Source: a virus
Length of the DNA: 40,323 nucleotides
Strand: one strand, 5' to 3'
IMG/VR virus record: IMGVR_UViG_3300035073_000053
Coordinates: 1-40,323 of that record
Shown: piece by piece, positions 15,998 through 22,946 of the stretch
Position numbering within the stretch: the first letter of the stretch is position 1
Layout: each line of letters starts with the position of its first letter
Notes under the pieces: generated by a model
Told to the model about the DNA's origin: nothing
Databases searched by the model: none
What the model saw: only the letters and a program-made list of their open reading frames with translations
Position numbers and translations under genes: made by a program

Positions 15998-16795
15998 TCA
16001 GTCGACCAGAGAGACCTTGTCGACCGTCATCGCCTTCATCTGCGCCGCGGCGTCGAGGCGACCGAACTCGGCGCGCGTCATGGTTTTCGCGCTGCCGGCG
16101 CTGCCGGCGCTCGGGCGCGCCCCGGTGCCGCTGGCGCCGGTGCCCTTGAGGATGTGATCCTTCTGCGGATAGGCGGCGACGAGCGAGGCCATCGCTTCGT
16201 CGAAATCGGCGATCTCGCCGGGGCGCGCAGACGAATAGATCACGTTGCCGGCCTGATCGTAGGCAACGACTCGGCCGTCCTCGAGCTTGAAGTTCTGCTC
16301 GAAACGGGCCTGGACGAGATCGACGGGGATGGACAGCTTGTCCTTGATGAACTGCGACCGTGCGAAAGCGCCGCCGATCTTCTCGGAATGGAGCGCGTCC
16401 TCGAGCTTCGCGACCTTCGCGCGCTCGGCGGAGAGCTGCGCCTCGAACGCCTTCTGCGCTTCCGCCGCCTTGCTCTCGAGCGCGCGCGAAATGCCTTCCT
16501 TGACCTTCTCGACCTCGCCGGCGTCGATCAGCTTCTTCGCGTCGATATTGGCGATCTTGTCGAGCGCGTCGCGCGCGGCGGCGGGATCGATTCCCTCGAA
16601 CGCCTTCAGCTTTTCGAGCGCTGCCTCTTTCGCTTCTCGATGGGTCTTCGCCTCGCCATTGAGCCGCGAGATCGTCGCGGCCGTGCCGGGGAGATCGATA
16701 GCGGCCTCGACGCCATCGTCATTCACATAGACCGGGCGGCCGTCCTTCACCTCGGCATAGGTGGCCCCGTCCTTCTCGATCGTCTTCAGTTTCAT
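15998..16795 (-). CDS. Capsid scaffolding protein
   Basis: A 265-aa protein from ATG 16795. The N-terminal module MKLKTIEKDGATYAEVKDGRPVYVNDDG is followed by a long helical region rich in Lys, Glu and Ala (residues about 40-140: AKTHREAKEAALEKLKAFEGI, KKLIDAGEVEKVKEGIS). Next comes SQFIKDKLSIPVDLVQARFEQNFKLEDGRVVAYDQAGNVIYS, and a Ser/Gly/Ala tail. Composition, coiled-coil character and position between portal and major capsid identify the internal scaffold that guides procapsid assembly and is removed before packaging. Confidence 0.88.
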   Translation of the reverse strand: MKLKTIEKDGATYAEVKDGRPVYVNDDGVEAAIDLPGTAATISRLNGEAKTHREAKEAALEKLKAFEGIDPAAARDALDKIANIDAKKLIDAGEVEKVKEGISRALESKAAEAQKAFEAQLSAERAKVAKLEDALHSEKIGGAFARSQFIKDKLSIPVDLVQARFEQNFKLEDGRVVAYDQAGNVIYSSARPGEIADFDEAMASLVAAYPQKDHILKGTGASGTGARPSAGSAGSAKTMTRAEFGRLDAAAQMKAMTVDKVSLVD

Positions 16796-16824
16796 TTGCT
16801 GTCCTCTGGCTCATCCGAGCCCTG

Positions 16825-18378
16825 CTATGGTGCATCCGCACCGGGCGCCGGCGGCGCGACGCCGCCGGCCTGGGTTGCCGCGCCGGGGACAATCCCCGCC
16901 GCCGCGTCTGCTTCCGCAGCGGTCGGGTCGCCGGGCGCTTCGTCGAGAAGGCGCTGGCGCTCCTGTTCCGCATCGAAATTCGATGAGAGCTTCCCGCGCC
17001 TCTTCAGCTCCGACCACAGCGTCTCTTGCGAGAGATCACCGTTCTCGCGGGCCTTGATGAGGTCGCCGCTCCCGTCGTCGTCGCGAAGATCGAGCGAGTC
17101 GTCGGACGCCATCTCGACCTCTATCGAGTCCGCTTCGCCGAGCCACATCGCAGTCAGGGCGAGCGCGTTTTCGAGCGTATCCTTGAAGTTCAGCTTCAGC
17201 GCTTCGATGACGCTGATCGCTTTGTCGCCGGCAAATGCTGCCGTGACCGTCGTGATGTTGCCGCTCTGCGCCGTCAGCGGTTGCCGGCCCAACTCGCGGA
17301 GCGCTTCCTCCGTCGCCTTCACCTGATCGGCGAGGAATCGCAGCGACTCGGCGCTCGGCTCGATGAACTGCCATTCGCCGTGATTCCCATCGGAATCCAT
17401 CGGCGCATAGAGGACCGTCTTCGGCCCGACGGGAACCGCTATCGGCTTCCCGTCTTCATCCTTGGGCGGCGTGACTCCATTGCCGGCGAGCATCGGGAAC
17501 GCGGTCAGCTCGCGCGCATATTTCAGCGCGCTCTCCTGCTGGAAGTGCTCGACCTGCAGTTCCGCAGCGTCCCGCAGGACCGGCTTGATGCGCCACGACG
17601 CGCCATAACGGCGCCCGGCGACGAAGGGGACGATCGGAATGACGCCGATGCTGATCGGCCCGCCGTCGCGACGCAGCCACTCATCCGCGCCGCCGGCGCT
17701 CGCCTTCTCGACACGCTCCCAAAGCTCCCATGTCGCCGGCCCGGCGGAGAGCGCGTTGCCGAGCTCGTCGCGCTCGACCTCGCGGTCGAGGACGCGGACG
17801 AACTGGCGCTTCTTTTCTCCCCATCCGTCGCGCTCGACAGAGCATTCGGCGATGCGGGCATGAACGAAGGTCTCGACTCCGCCGATCATCTCCGAATAGA
17901 CGGCGAGCATCTGTTGTGCGGGGACATGAACCCAATAGGGGCGCGCGCCGATTTCGGCCTCTTGCGCGACCGTCGCGCCCTCAGGGACGCCCTTGGTGTA
18001 GTCGACAAAGATCCAGTCCAGCGCATAAGCGACGCCGGCATAGAACGACTGCGCCGCGAATTGATGGAGGTGCGAGCCGTGCCCGTCGATGCTTTCGATG
18101 AACGACCCGACCCGCGAGCTGGCGCCCGTGACCGCGATCTCGCCCCCGAACGGCTTCGACGCCAGCGTCTCGACGATATCGCCGAAGATGTTCGTGAACT
18201 TCGCGTTGGCGAGGCGGAACTTATAATCCGCGTCGGTCTCGTTCGGGAACTTCGGCAGATAGGCCGCTCCGGCCTTTCGCATCGTCTCAGCGCCGCCGAG
18301 GAGCGCGTCGACCAAGCGCCAATAGCGCCCCATGACATCGAAGTCAGAGGAGCGCTGGTCCGGTGTCTTGTTCGTCAT
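16825..18378 (-). CDS. Portal protein (DUF4055-type)
   Basis: A 517-aa protein starting at ATG 18378, three bases past the TerL stop. Portal features: an N-terminal YWRLVDALLGGAETMRKAGAAYLPKFPNETDADYKFRLANAKFTNIFGDIVETLASKPF, the PYWVHVPAQQMLAV segment, IGVIPIVPFVAGRR, and late VFTAQSGNITT-like text (PLTAQSGNITTVTAAFAGDKAISVIEALK). I associate this with the DUF4055 portal family. The C-terminal tail is Ala/Pro/Gly-rich. Twelve copies would form the DNA channel at one capsid vertex and dock the terminase. Confidence 0.9.
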   Translation of the reverse strand: MTNKTPDQRSSDFDVMGRYWRLVDALLGGAETMRKAGAAYLPKFPNETDADYKFRLANAKFTNIFGDIVETLASKPFGGEIAVTGASSRVGSFIESIDGHGSHLHQFAAQSFYAGVAYALDWIFVDYTKGVPEGATVAQEAEIGARPYWVHVPAQQMLAVYSEMIGGVETFVHARIAECSVERDGWGEKKRQFVRVLDREVERDELGNALSAGPATWELWERVEKASAGGADEWLRRDGGPISIGVIPIVPFVAGRRYGASWRIKPVLRDAAELQVEHFQQESALKYARELTAFPMLAGNGVTPPKDEDGKPIAVPVGPKTVLYAPMDSDGNHGEWQFIEPSAESLRFLADQVKATEEALRELGRQPLTAQSGNITTVTAAFAGDKAISVIEALKLNFKDTLENALALTAMWLGEADSIEVEMASDDSLDLRDDDGSGDLIKARENGDLSQETLWSELKRRGKLSSNFDAEQERQRLLDEAPGDPTAAEADAAAGIVPGAATQAGGVAPPAPGADAP

Positions 18379-18381
18379 AGG

Positions 18382-19698
18382 TCAGCGAGAGCCCGCGTAG
18401 GTTCCGAAGATCGGGGAAGGCGCGACGTTCCCGAGCATCAATTCCGATATCGCCCACACCAGCGCGTCGGCGCGGTCCGGCGAGCCGTCCCCCGCATATC
18501 CATCCCCCGTCATCATGCAGAGTTGATCCTCGAGCGCCGGGAACGTCCCGACATGAGAGACGCGATTTTGCTCATAGAGCGCTGCGACAGGCTCCGCCCG
18601 AGCGACCTTGCTCCGGCTCGCCGTCACTTCCTTGTAGGGGATGCTCCGATCGACAGCGCGAATGACATTCTCCACCATCGCGCCGCCGAAGTTCCGCTCC
18701 GCAATGATGCGGTCGGACTTGAACTCGCGATAGGCGGTCACGGCGCGCCGCCCCCAGCCATCCGGGGAGAGCTTGCAGGATCGATCGGCGAGCACATAGG
18801 CCCTGCCATCGACTCCCTTCCCGGCGACCACGATTCCCACTTCGTCGCCATCGTCGCCAGCGCCGCGCGTCCCGCTCGGGTCGATCGCGACGACGACACG
18901 CTGCATCTCCGGAGCCGACTGCGTCCTCGCGCCATCGATCGCGTCGCGCGCCCAAAGCGCGCCGGGAACGTCATCGAGAAGCTCGGCGTTCAGCTCCTGT
19001 CGGCCGAGGCGCGTTCCCTCGTAACGGCTGATGATCTGCTTGAAGAATCCTTCCGCAAGATTGGCGCGGTTGTCGTACGTCGAGCCCCGCGTGACGACGG
19101 CGGCGGGGTTCGCCAGCAGCGCCTTCAAGACCTGCAGCGGCTTCGGCGTCGTGGTGATGACGCATTGCGGGTTCTGCCCGAGGCGCAATCCGAACTGCAG
19201 CATGTCCCAGGTCTCCTGCGCATATTGCCAGGCGCACAGCTCGTCTGCCCATGCCGCCCCGAATTGCGGGCCGCGGAGCGCCTCGGGGTCCTCCCCAGAA
19301 TAGAGCGTGGCGATGGCTCCATTCCGCCAAGTCAGGCGGCGCTTCGACGGCTCATAGGTCGGTCGATCCCAGGGCGGGGAGCAAGCGAGGATCCCCGAAA
19401 CGCCCTCGACCATCACGTCTCGGCCATCGGCCGCGGTCGGCGCGACGAGCGCGATGCGCCCGCAGGACTCTTTCAGCTCGCGCACCCACTCGGCGCCCGT
19501 CCGGCTCTTGCCGAACCCGCGACCCGCGAGAACGAGCCAAAACGCCCAATCCCCTGGCGGAGCGAGTTGCTCCGGGCGTGCCCAAAAGCGCCAATCGAAT
19601 TCGAGCGCAGCAAGCTCATCGTCGGTTAAGTCAGCCAGTATCGCCTTCCGCTCCGCCTCGGGGAGCGAGGCAAGCGAGGCGGCGAGCGATTCTGTCAC
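18382..19698 (-). CDS. Terminase large subunit (DNA-packaging ATPase/nuclease)
   Basis: A 438-aa protein from GTG 19698. Walker A is AGRGFGKSRTGAEWV, the Walker B-like AAWADELCAW follows, and TTTPKPLQVLKAL is the coupling motif. The C-terminal nuclease half has VVVAIDPSGTRG, AERNFGGAMVENV and DRADALVWAISEL, supplying acidic residues of the RNase H-like fold. It cuts concatemeric DNA and pumps it through the portal using ATP. Its start overlaps the small-terminase candidate by 68 bases. Confidence 0.95.
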   Translation of the reverse strand: MTESLAASLASLPEAERKAILADLTDDELAALEFDWRFWARPEQLAPPGDWAFWLVLAGRGFGKSRTGAEWVRELKESCGRIALVAPTAADGRDVMVEGVSGILACSPPWDRPTYEPSKRRLTWRNGAIATLYSGEDPEALRGPQFGAAWADELCAWQYAQETWDMLQFGLRLGQNPQCVITTTPKPLQVLKALLANPAAVVTRGSTYDNRANLAEGFFKQIISRYEGTRLGRQELNAELLDDVPGALWARDAIDGARTQSAPEMQRVVVAIDPSGTRGAGDDGDEVGIVVAGKGVDGRAYVLADRSCKLSPDGWGRRAVTAYREFKSDRIIAERNFGGAMVENVIRAVDRSIPYKEVTASRSKVARAEPVAALYEQNRVSHVGTFPALEDQLCMMTGDGYAGDGSPDRADALVWAISELMLGNVAPSPIFGTYAGSR

Positions 19699-19981
19699 GC
19701 GGGCTCACCTGGGCGGTTTCGATCGGGCCGCCGTTCGGCCCGGAATGCTCGACCGATGCGAGCCTGGGGTGCATGTAAGGGGCCGCCGCTTTGGCGGCGT
19801 CCAGCGCCATGGCGTCGTCTTTCTTCCGCTCTGCCCGACGCATGATGGTGATCATCACCTCGAGGGGCGTCTTCCCTCTCGCGGCGATCTTCTCGGCGAC
19901 CTCGCGGGTTCGCCCGGTCAATCCGCCTTTCTTGCGTCCGGCGCCGGGGCGGGCGCCGCCATGGCCGCCAGTTCTCGCCAT
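19631..19981 (-). CDS. Terminase small subunit candidate
   Basis: A 116-aa basic protein. It opens with GGHGGARPGAGRKKGG, the AT-hook-like 'GGARPGAGRK' often seen at the N terminus of phage TerS-like proteins. A helical REVAEKIAARGKTPLEVMITIMRRAERKKDDAMALDAAKAAAPYMHPRLA segment follows. It lies immediately upstream of and overlaps TerL. It would recognise the packaging site. The DNA just upstream (19982-20106) is the likely start of the late operon. Confidence 0.8.
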   Translation of the reverse strand: MARTGGHGGARPGAGRKKGGLTGRTREVAEKIAARGKTPLEVMITIMRRAERKKDDAMALDAAKAAAPYMHPRLASVEHSGPNGGPIETAQVSPRDRIARRLACLAPRGGAEGDTG

Positions 19982-20067
19982 TCTTGAATACCTTGATTTT
20001 TGACGGCCGATTTTGATTTAGCGGTGTGGCGGTCGTCTCATAGTCCCCAGAGCCGCCCCGGCGACAA

Positions 20068-20104
20068 TCTGTTAGACTTATGCGTCGGGTCTGTTAGACT
20101 TATG
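20068..20104. repeat. Two tandem copies of a 15-bp element, 22-bp period
   Basis: TCTGTTAGACTTATG occurs at 20068-20082 and again, identical, at 20090-20104, separated by CGTCGGG. The 22-bp step places both copies on the same face of the helix. The second copy ends two bases before the ATG of the small plus-strand gene at 20107, and the pair lies between that gene and the divergent TerS gene. This fits a regulator or packaging-protein binding site, but nothing proves it. Confidence 0.6.
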
Positions 20105-20106
20105 GG

Positions 20107-20292
20107 ATGGCCATTCGGTTTGTCCCTTGCACCCCGCCGCGTATCGCAGACGCAGAGCCTGCGACGCCTCCCGAGCCAGAGAAGCCGAAGAGGAAGCGTG
20201 CCCCGAAGGGGAGCTTCGATCGCAACGCGTATCAGCGAGAACTGATGCGGAAGAGGCGCGCGGCGGAGAAAGCCGCGAAGGGCGCGCCATAG
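20107..20292 (+). CDS. Small basic hypothetical protein, plus strand
   Basis: A 61-aa protein, divergent from TerS: a Pro-rich N-terminal half (MAIRFVPCTPPRIADAEPATPPEPEKPKRKR) and a basic C-terminal half (APKGSFDRNAYQRELMRKRRAAEKAAKG). The 'FDR.AYQR.LMR.RR' stretch recalls small phage proteins that I cannot name. No clear Shine-Dalgarno is present; the tandem repeat abuts the start. Probably DNA- or RNA-binding from its charge; function unknown. Confidence 0.55.
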   Translation: MAIRFVPCTPPRIADAEPATPPEPEKPKRKRAPKGSFDRNAYQRELMRKRRAAEKAAKGAP

Positions 20293-20406
20293 GCGCTCCC
20301 GCTCTCTTGGCGGTGTGAGAAAGGGACCGGACGGCGCGATAGCCCCGGATCGCTCGCGGGGCCGCGCTGTCCTTGAACAGGCGCTCCACCCAGCGCCGGC
20401 CGATAT

Positions 20407-20481
20407 TGGAGCCCTAGGCAGGATTTGAACCTGCGACCCGCCCCTTACGAAGGGGCCGCTCTACCACTGAGCTACACGGGC
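20407..20481 (-). tRNA. tRNA-Thr (anticodon CGT) with encoded CCA
   Basis: On the minus strand a full cloverleaf reads: acceptor GCCCGTG, D-arm GCTC/GAGC, anticodon stem GCCCC/GGGGC around loop TTCGTAA (anticodon CGT, reading ACG), a 5-nt variable loop, T-arm GCAGG TTCAAAT CCTGC, acceptor CTAGGGC, discriminator T, then genomic CCA at 20407-20409. Pairs 5:68 (G-A) and 6:67 (T-T) of the acceptor stem are mismatched, the other five pair. It sits between TerS and the early genes and may supplement translation during infection. The mismatches raise the chance that it is degenerate. Confidence 0.87.
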
Positions 20482-20490
20482 AGAATTGAA

Positions 20491-20543
20491 GACCGCCCCG
20501 CGCGTTTCCCGGCCTAGGAAACTGAGAGCGCGCGGGGCAGGTC
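20491..20543. repeat. Large nested inverted repeat next to the tRNA gene
   Basis: The arms GACCGCCCCGCGCG (20491-20504) and CGCGCGGGGCAGGTC (20529-20543) pair almost perfectly with one bulge. Inside them TTTCC and GGAAA form a second short stem. The whole would fold into a long GC-rich hairpin in RNA from either strand, ten bases upstream of the tRNA 5' end. It may act as a terminator without a U tract, a processing signal or a barrier between the early and late operons. Confidence 0.6.
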
Positions 20544-20883
20544 AACCCACCATTCCTGGCAGGGAATGCTTTCGAGACGCCGGGGCCATAATTGCAGCTA
20601 TACGCCCCAGGAGACGCAGCGGCATGCTGCCAGCCATCTGCTTGCCGGCGTCGCCGCCGACTGCCGTCTCGAAACCTTCCTGCCTGCGTCGCGGCTCGGA
20701 GAGTATGGGGGCTCTCCGATCGCCAAAGCCATGGTGCGTTAATTCGCCGGCTCTCGCCGTGGCCGCAGGCACTATATGAATTCTCGCGCTTTCAGCCTCC
20801 TGTGGGAGCGCCTCGCGCGTCGGTTCTTGGGTTCTAGGCAGCTCGTTGAACACCGAAAAACAACGAGGTCCTAGGGGGCGGCT
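20544..20883. other. Stretch without a convincing gene
   Basis: About 340 bases separate the inverted repeat from the first gene of the early run. A 103-codon frame (20542-20853, minus) is open from a GTG, but its third codon positions are much less G/C-rich than in the neighbouring genes and the sequence resembles no family, so I do not call it. Contained structures are a CGGAGAG/CTCTCCG inverted repeat near 20697-20719 and a GGGGCG/CGCCCC hairpin (about 20876-20893) over the stop codon of the next gene. A regulatory or non-coding RNA role is possible. Confidence 0.4.
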
Positions 20884-21198
20884 TTACGCCCCTTGCAAAG
20901 CGTGCGCGCTGCGCGCGCCGGCGGCGATCGGAGCGCCTGGGTTGTTCCGGCAGAAGCTGCGATGTCGCGCCTCGGCTGCATCTTTCGGCGCTGCAGCGTC
21001 GAAGTCCGCCAAGATCGCGGAGCGGTCGAAGCTCGCCTTGTTCCCGTCGGCAAGCAATTCCTCGAGGAGGTCCTTGAGGAGCGGATAGTTCCCAGAGCAG
21101 CCGAGGGTTCCGCAGAGCTCCCGGGCAACCGCGCCGGGGCTGCGCCCGGGCGTCGATTCCAGTTCGATCAGTTCTTCGATCTGCGGCCGCTTGTCCAT
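20884..21198 (-). CDS. Hypothetical phage protein
   Basis: A 104-aa protein from ATG 21198, preceded by GGAG at nine bases. Sequence: MDKRPQIEELIELESTPGRSPGAVARELCGTLGCSGNYPLLKDLLEELLADGNKASFDRSAILADFDAAAPKDAAEARHRSFCRNN. It is acidic and helical in the middle with three Cys residues and ends in a low-complexity Ala-rich tail. A 17-bp GC repeat (GCGCGCTGCGCGCGCCG) occurs at 20904-20920 inside its 3' end and again at 21223-21239 just upstream. No family recognised. Confidence 0.6.
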   Translation of the reverse strand: MDKRPQIEELIELESTPGRSPGAVARELCGTLGCSGNYPLLKDLLEELLADGNKASFDRSAILADFDAAAPKDAAEARHRSFCRNNPGAPIAAGARSAHALQGA

Positions 21199-21255
21199 GT
21201 GGGGGTGCTCCTGCTGTGTCGGGCGCGCTGCGCGCGCCGCCCACCCGGCCCTACA

Positions 21256-21402
21256 TCAGAGCTCCGCGAGGGTCGCGAGGTTTCGGGCCGGGCAGGCGAA
21301 GGGAACGAGCGGTTCAGCTTCCTGTCCGGGGTCGACGACCGTCCAGGTGCCATGGCTTTGTGACGTTGCCCGGAAGACGCAGAGCGTCCGGGGCGTAGCC
21401 AT
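21256..21402 (-). CDS. Possible 48-aa protein
   Basis: From ATG 21402 the frame reads MATPRTLCVFRATSQSHG, then TWTVVDPGQEAEPLVPFACPARNLATLAEL and TGA 21256-21258. Codon use is G/C-rich at third positions and the text looks protein-like (TWTVVDPG, CPARNLATLAEL). An in-frame TGA lies two codons before the ATG, fixing the start; GGAG lies directly against it, which is too close to be a good ribosome site. It fills an otherwise empty 320-base gap. No family recognised. Confidence 0.4.
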   Translation of the reverse strand: MATPRTLCVFRATSQSHGTWTVVDPGQEAEPLVPFACPARNLATLAEL

Positions 21403-21518
21403 CTCCGATCAAGCTCTCGCGCGAGGGGCGCATTCTTTGAGGCTTCGCTGGCACCCTCAATCGCTGAACCGCTCGAAACTGATGGGGCGCTCCGCGCCCG
21501 CGGGGTTCTGGCCGCCTC

Positions 21519-21890
21519 TCAGTGCCTCAGGCACAGCGGTGACCTTATCTCGGGCGCGAGAATTGCCGTTTTTGTCTCGCTCCGGCAACGAGTTTTTCCC
21601 GCGATATCTTCGGCGCGGCCGCGCTGCAGGGGCCGAACGACCTCGGATTTCGGGGATATTGCGGGCCGTTCGATATCTTCGCGGAATCTGAGTTCAAGTC
21701 GCTGTTTTTCCCGCGGCGCCCAACGCGCTTCGAATCCGCCGGCGTCGGGAGGGAGCGCCCCGCGCTTCCGCAGGATGGCGGCGGCATAGAGGCAGGCATG
21801 CAGCGCCATGAGATCGCCGGCGGCGACGCGCGGGTCTCCCACCATGCGCTCGTCGAGGCGGTGTTCGCGGATGATGGCGGCGCGCGTCAT
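21519..21890 (-). CDS. Hypothetical phage protein
   Basis: A 123-aa protein from ATG 21890, which overlaps the upstream stop (ATGA); the longer open frame is antisense to that gene. The N-terminal half (MTRAAIIREHRLDERMVGDPRVAAGDLMALHACLYAAAILRKRGALPPDAGGF) is convincing. The C-terminal half (EKQRLELRFREDIERPAISPKSEVVRPLQRG, then a Cys/Arg-rich end) looks less constrained, so the true end may have been altered. No domain recognised. Confidence 0.6.
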   Translation of the reverse strand: MTRAAIIREHRLDERMVGDPRVAAGDLMALHACLYAAAILRKRGALPPDAGGFEARWAPREKQRLELRFREDIERPAISPKSEVVRPLQRGRAEDIAGKTRCRSETKTAILAPEIRSPLCLRH

Positions 21891-22231
21891 TTCCTGCCGC
21901 CCCTCTCGCGCCCATAGGCCGCGCGGACGCGCCGATTGATCTCGACGAGCAGCATGGCGTCTTTGAGCGCTCCCGTGAACCCTCGATGCTCCATCGCGTC
22001 GAGAGCGACCTTCAGCCATCCGCGGACAAAGATGTCGCTCTCCTTTTCGAGAGCAGCCGAGATGATGCGCCTCGCCTTGGCGTAGCCGGCGCCCTCGCGG
22101 CCGAAGCAGAACCCTTCCTTCGCGCATTCCCCGGCGTCTGAGCACGCCGGCGGATAGCCATGGCAGAGCGCCATCGCCGCGCCGTAGGCTTCTGGCTCCG
22201 CATCGTGCGAGATATCGGGGCCGGCGCTCAC
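21887..22231 (-). CDS. Hypothetical phage protein
   Basis: A 114-aa protein from ATG 22231, overlapping its upstream neighbour by four bases and its downstream neighbour by four. It has a Cys cluster (CHGYPPACSDAGECAKEGFCFG, residues about 23-44) that could bind metal, then a helical ARRIISAALEKESDIFVRGWLKVALDAMEHRGFTGALKDAMLLVEINRRVRAAYG. Coupling and codon use make it a real gene. No family recognised. Confidence 0.68.
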   Translation of the reverse strand: MSAGPDISHDAEPEAYGAAMALCHGYPPACSDAGECAKEGFCFGREGAGYAKARRIISAALEKESDIFVRGWLKVALDAMEHRGFTGALKDAMLLVEINRRVRAAYGRERGGRK

Positions 22232-22875
22232 GGGCGCACCCCGTCTCTAATCACGCCCTCGAGGATGACGCGCATCGCCGCGTCGACACGGCGGTTCGCC
22301 GCCGCGCGCGAGCAATTCAGCGTCAAGCATTCTCGGCTGAAGGCCCAATTTCTGGCCTCGCACTCGATCCATAGGCGGAGCGCTGTTCGCGCGTTGTCAT
22401 GTTCTGGTGCGCCGAGATAGCGCATCGGCCAATAGATCGCCTCTTCGATGCGGGAGATTTCTCGATCGCCGCCGACCCCCATGTGCGCCAGCGGCGCGCC
22501 GCCGGCGCGCGCCTGCTTTGCGCCGGCCTGCAACGCCGTCACCTGGTCCGAAAACTCGACCTCCGTCGCGTAGAGCGCGGGGTCGGGCCAGAAGCTGCGC
22601 ATTGCGCCAGGCCCGACACGGCGGACCAATCGCTCGCACCCGCGCGCGGCCTCACGCAGCCGGACCCGGACATGCTCGACCGTCCATTGGAGCTCCGCAG
22701 TCCTGATCACAGACGACGCCAGCAGCCGCGCCGCCCGTTCCGGGCTGAAGCGGCCGTCAGCGTCTTCCGAAAAGTCTGACATCGCGGCCATGTCAGATGA
22801 CATTTCTGACAGGACGCCATCATCACGCTTGGCGCGCTCAAATCCGCGCATTGTGGATTTCGCTTTTCCTGCCAT
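22228..22875 (-). CDS. Putative DNA-binding phage protein (DUF6362-like)
   Basis: A 215-aa protein from ATG 22875. The C-terminal part, RIEEAIYWPMRYLGAPEHDNARTALRLWIECEARNWAFSRECLTLNCSRAAANRRVDAAMRVILEGV, has the order I associate with DUF6362 phage proteins: a Trp-Pro helix, then a resolvase/sigma-like HTH ending in 'S...A.RR...A...I'. The N terminus repeats Met-Ser (EMSSDMAAMSDF), which coincides with a cluster of TGTCAG motifs in the DNA. A regulatory or late-control role is inferred. Confidence 0.65.
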   Translation of the reverse strand: MAGKAKSTMRGFERAKRDDGVLSEMSSDMAAMSDFSEDADGRFSPERAARLLASSVIRTAELQWTVEHVRVRLREAARGCERLVRRVGPGAMRSFWPDPALYATEVEFSDQVTALQAGAKQARAGGAPLAHMGVGGDREISRIEEAIYWPMRYLGAPEHDNARTALRLWIECEARNWAFSRECLTLNCSRAAANRRVDAAMRVILEGVIRDGVRP

Positions 22876-22946
22876 CGCTTATCTCGTAATTCCCTGGAGC
22901 GGATCAAAACTCGAAAACTGACATCAGCGCTTTGCCGGCTGTCAGA
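22775..22946. repeat. Cluster of TGTCAG/CTGACA motifs in inverted pairs
   Basis: TCTGACA at 22775-22781, TGTCAGA at 22791-22797, TCTGACA at 22805-22811, CTGACA at 22918-22923 and TGTCAG at 22940-22945: five copies in 172 bases. The middle two form a 7-bp inverted repeat around a 7-base spacer, and the last two form a 6-bp inverted repeat across the gap between the RepA-like gene and the next gene. They could be operator half-sites or iterons near the replication genes. Three copies lie inside coding sequence. Confidence 0.5.

Noticed and set aside
14777-19629. Very long plus-strand open frames (849 and 867 codons)
   Set aside because: They lie opposite the capsid, scaffold, portal and terminase genes and are Arg/Asp/Gly-rich shadows typical of high-GC antisense frames.
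20407-20481. tRNA as a prophage attachment site
   Set aside because: No integrase gene and no repeated tRNA 3' end are visible; phage genes continue on both sides, so it is treated as a phage-borne tRNA.
20542-20853. 103-codon minus-strand frame between the tRNA region and the first early gene
   Set aside because: Codon third positions lack the G/C bias seen in the real genes, and the sequence has no family resemblance; left as unassigned DNA.
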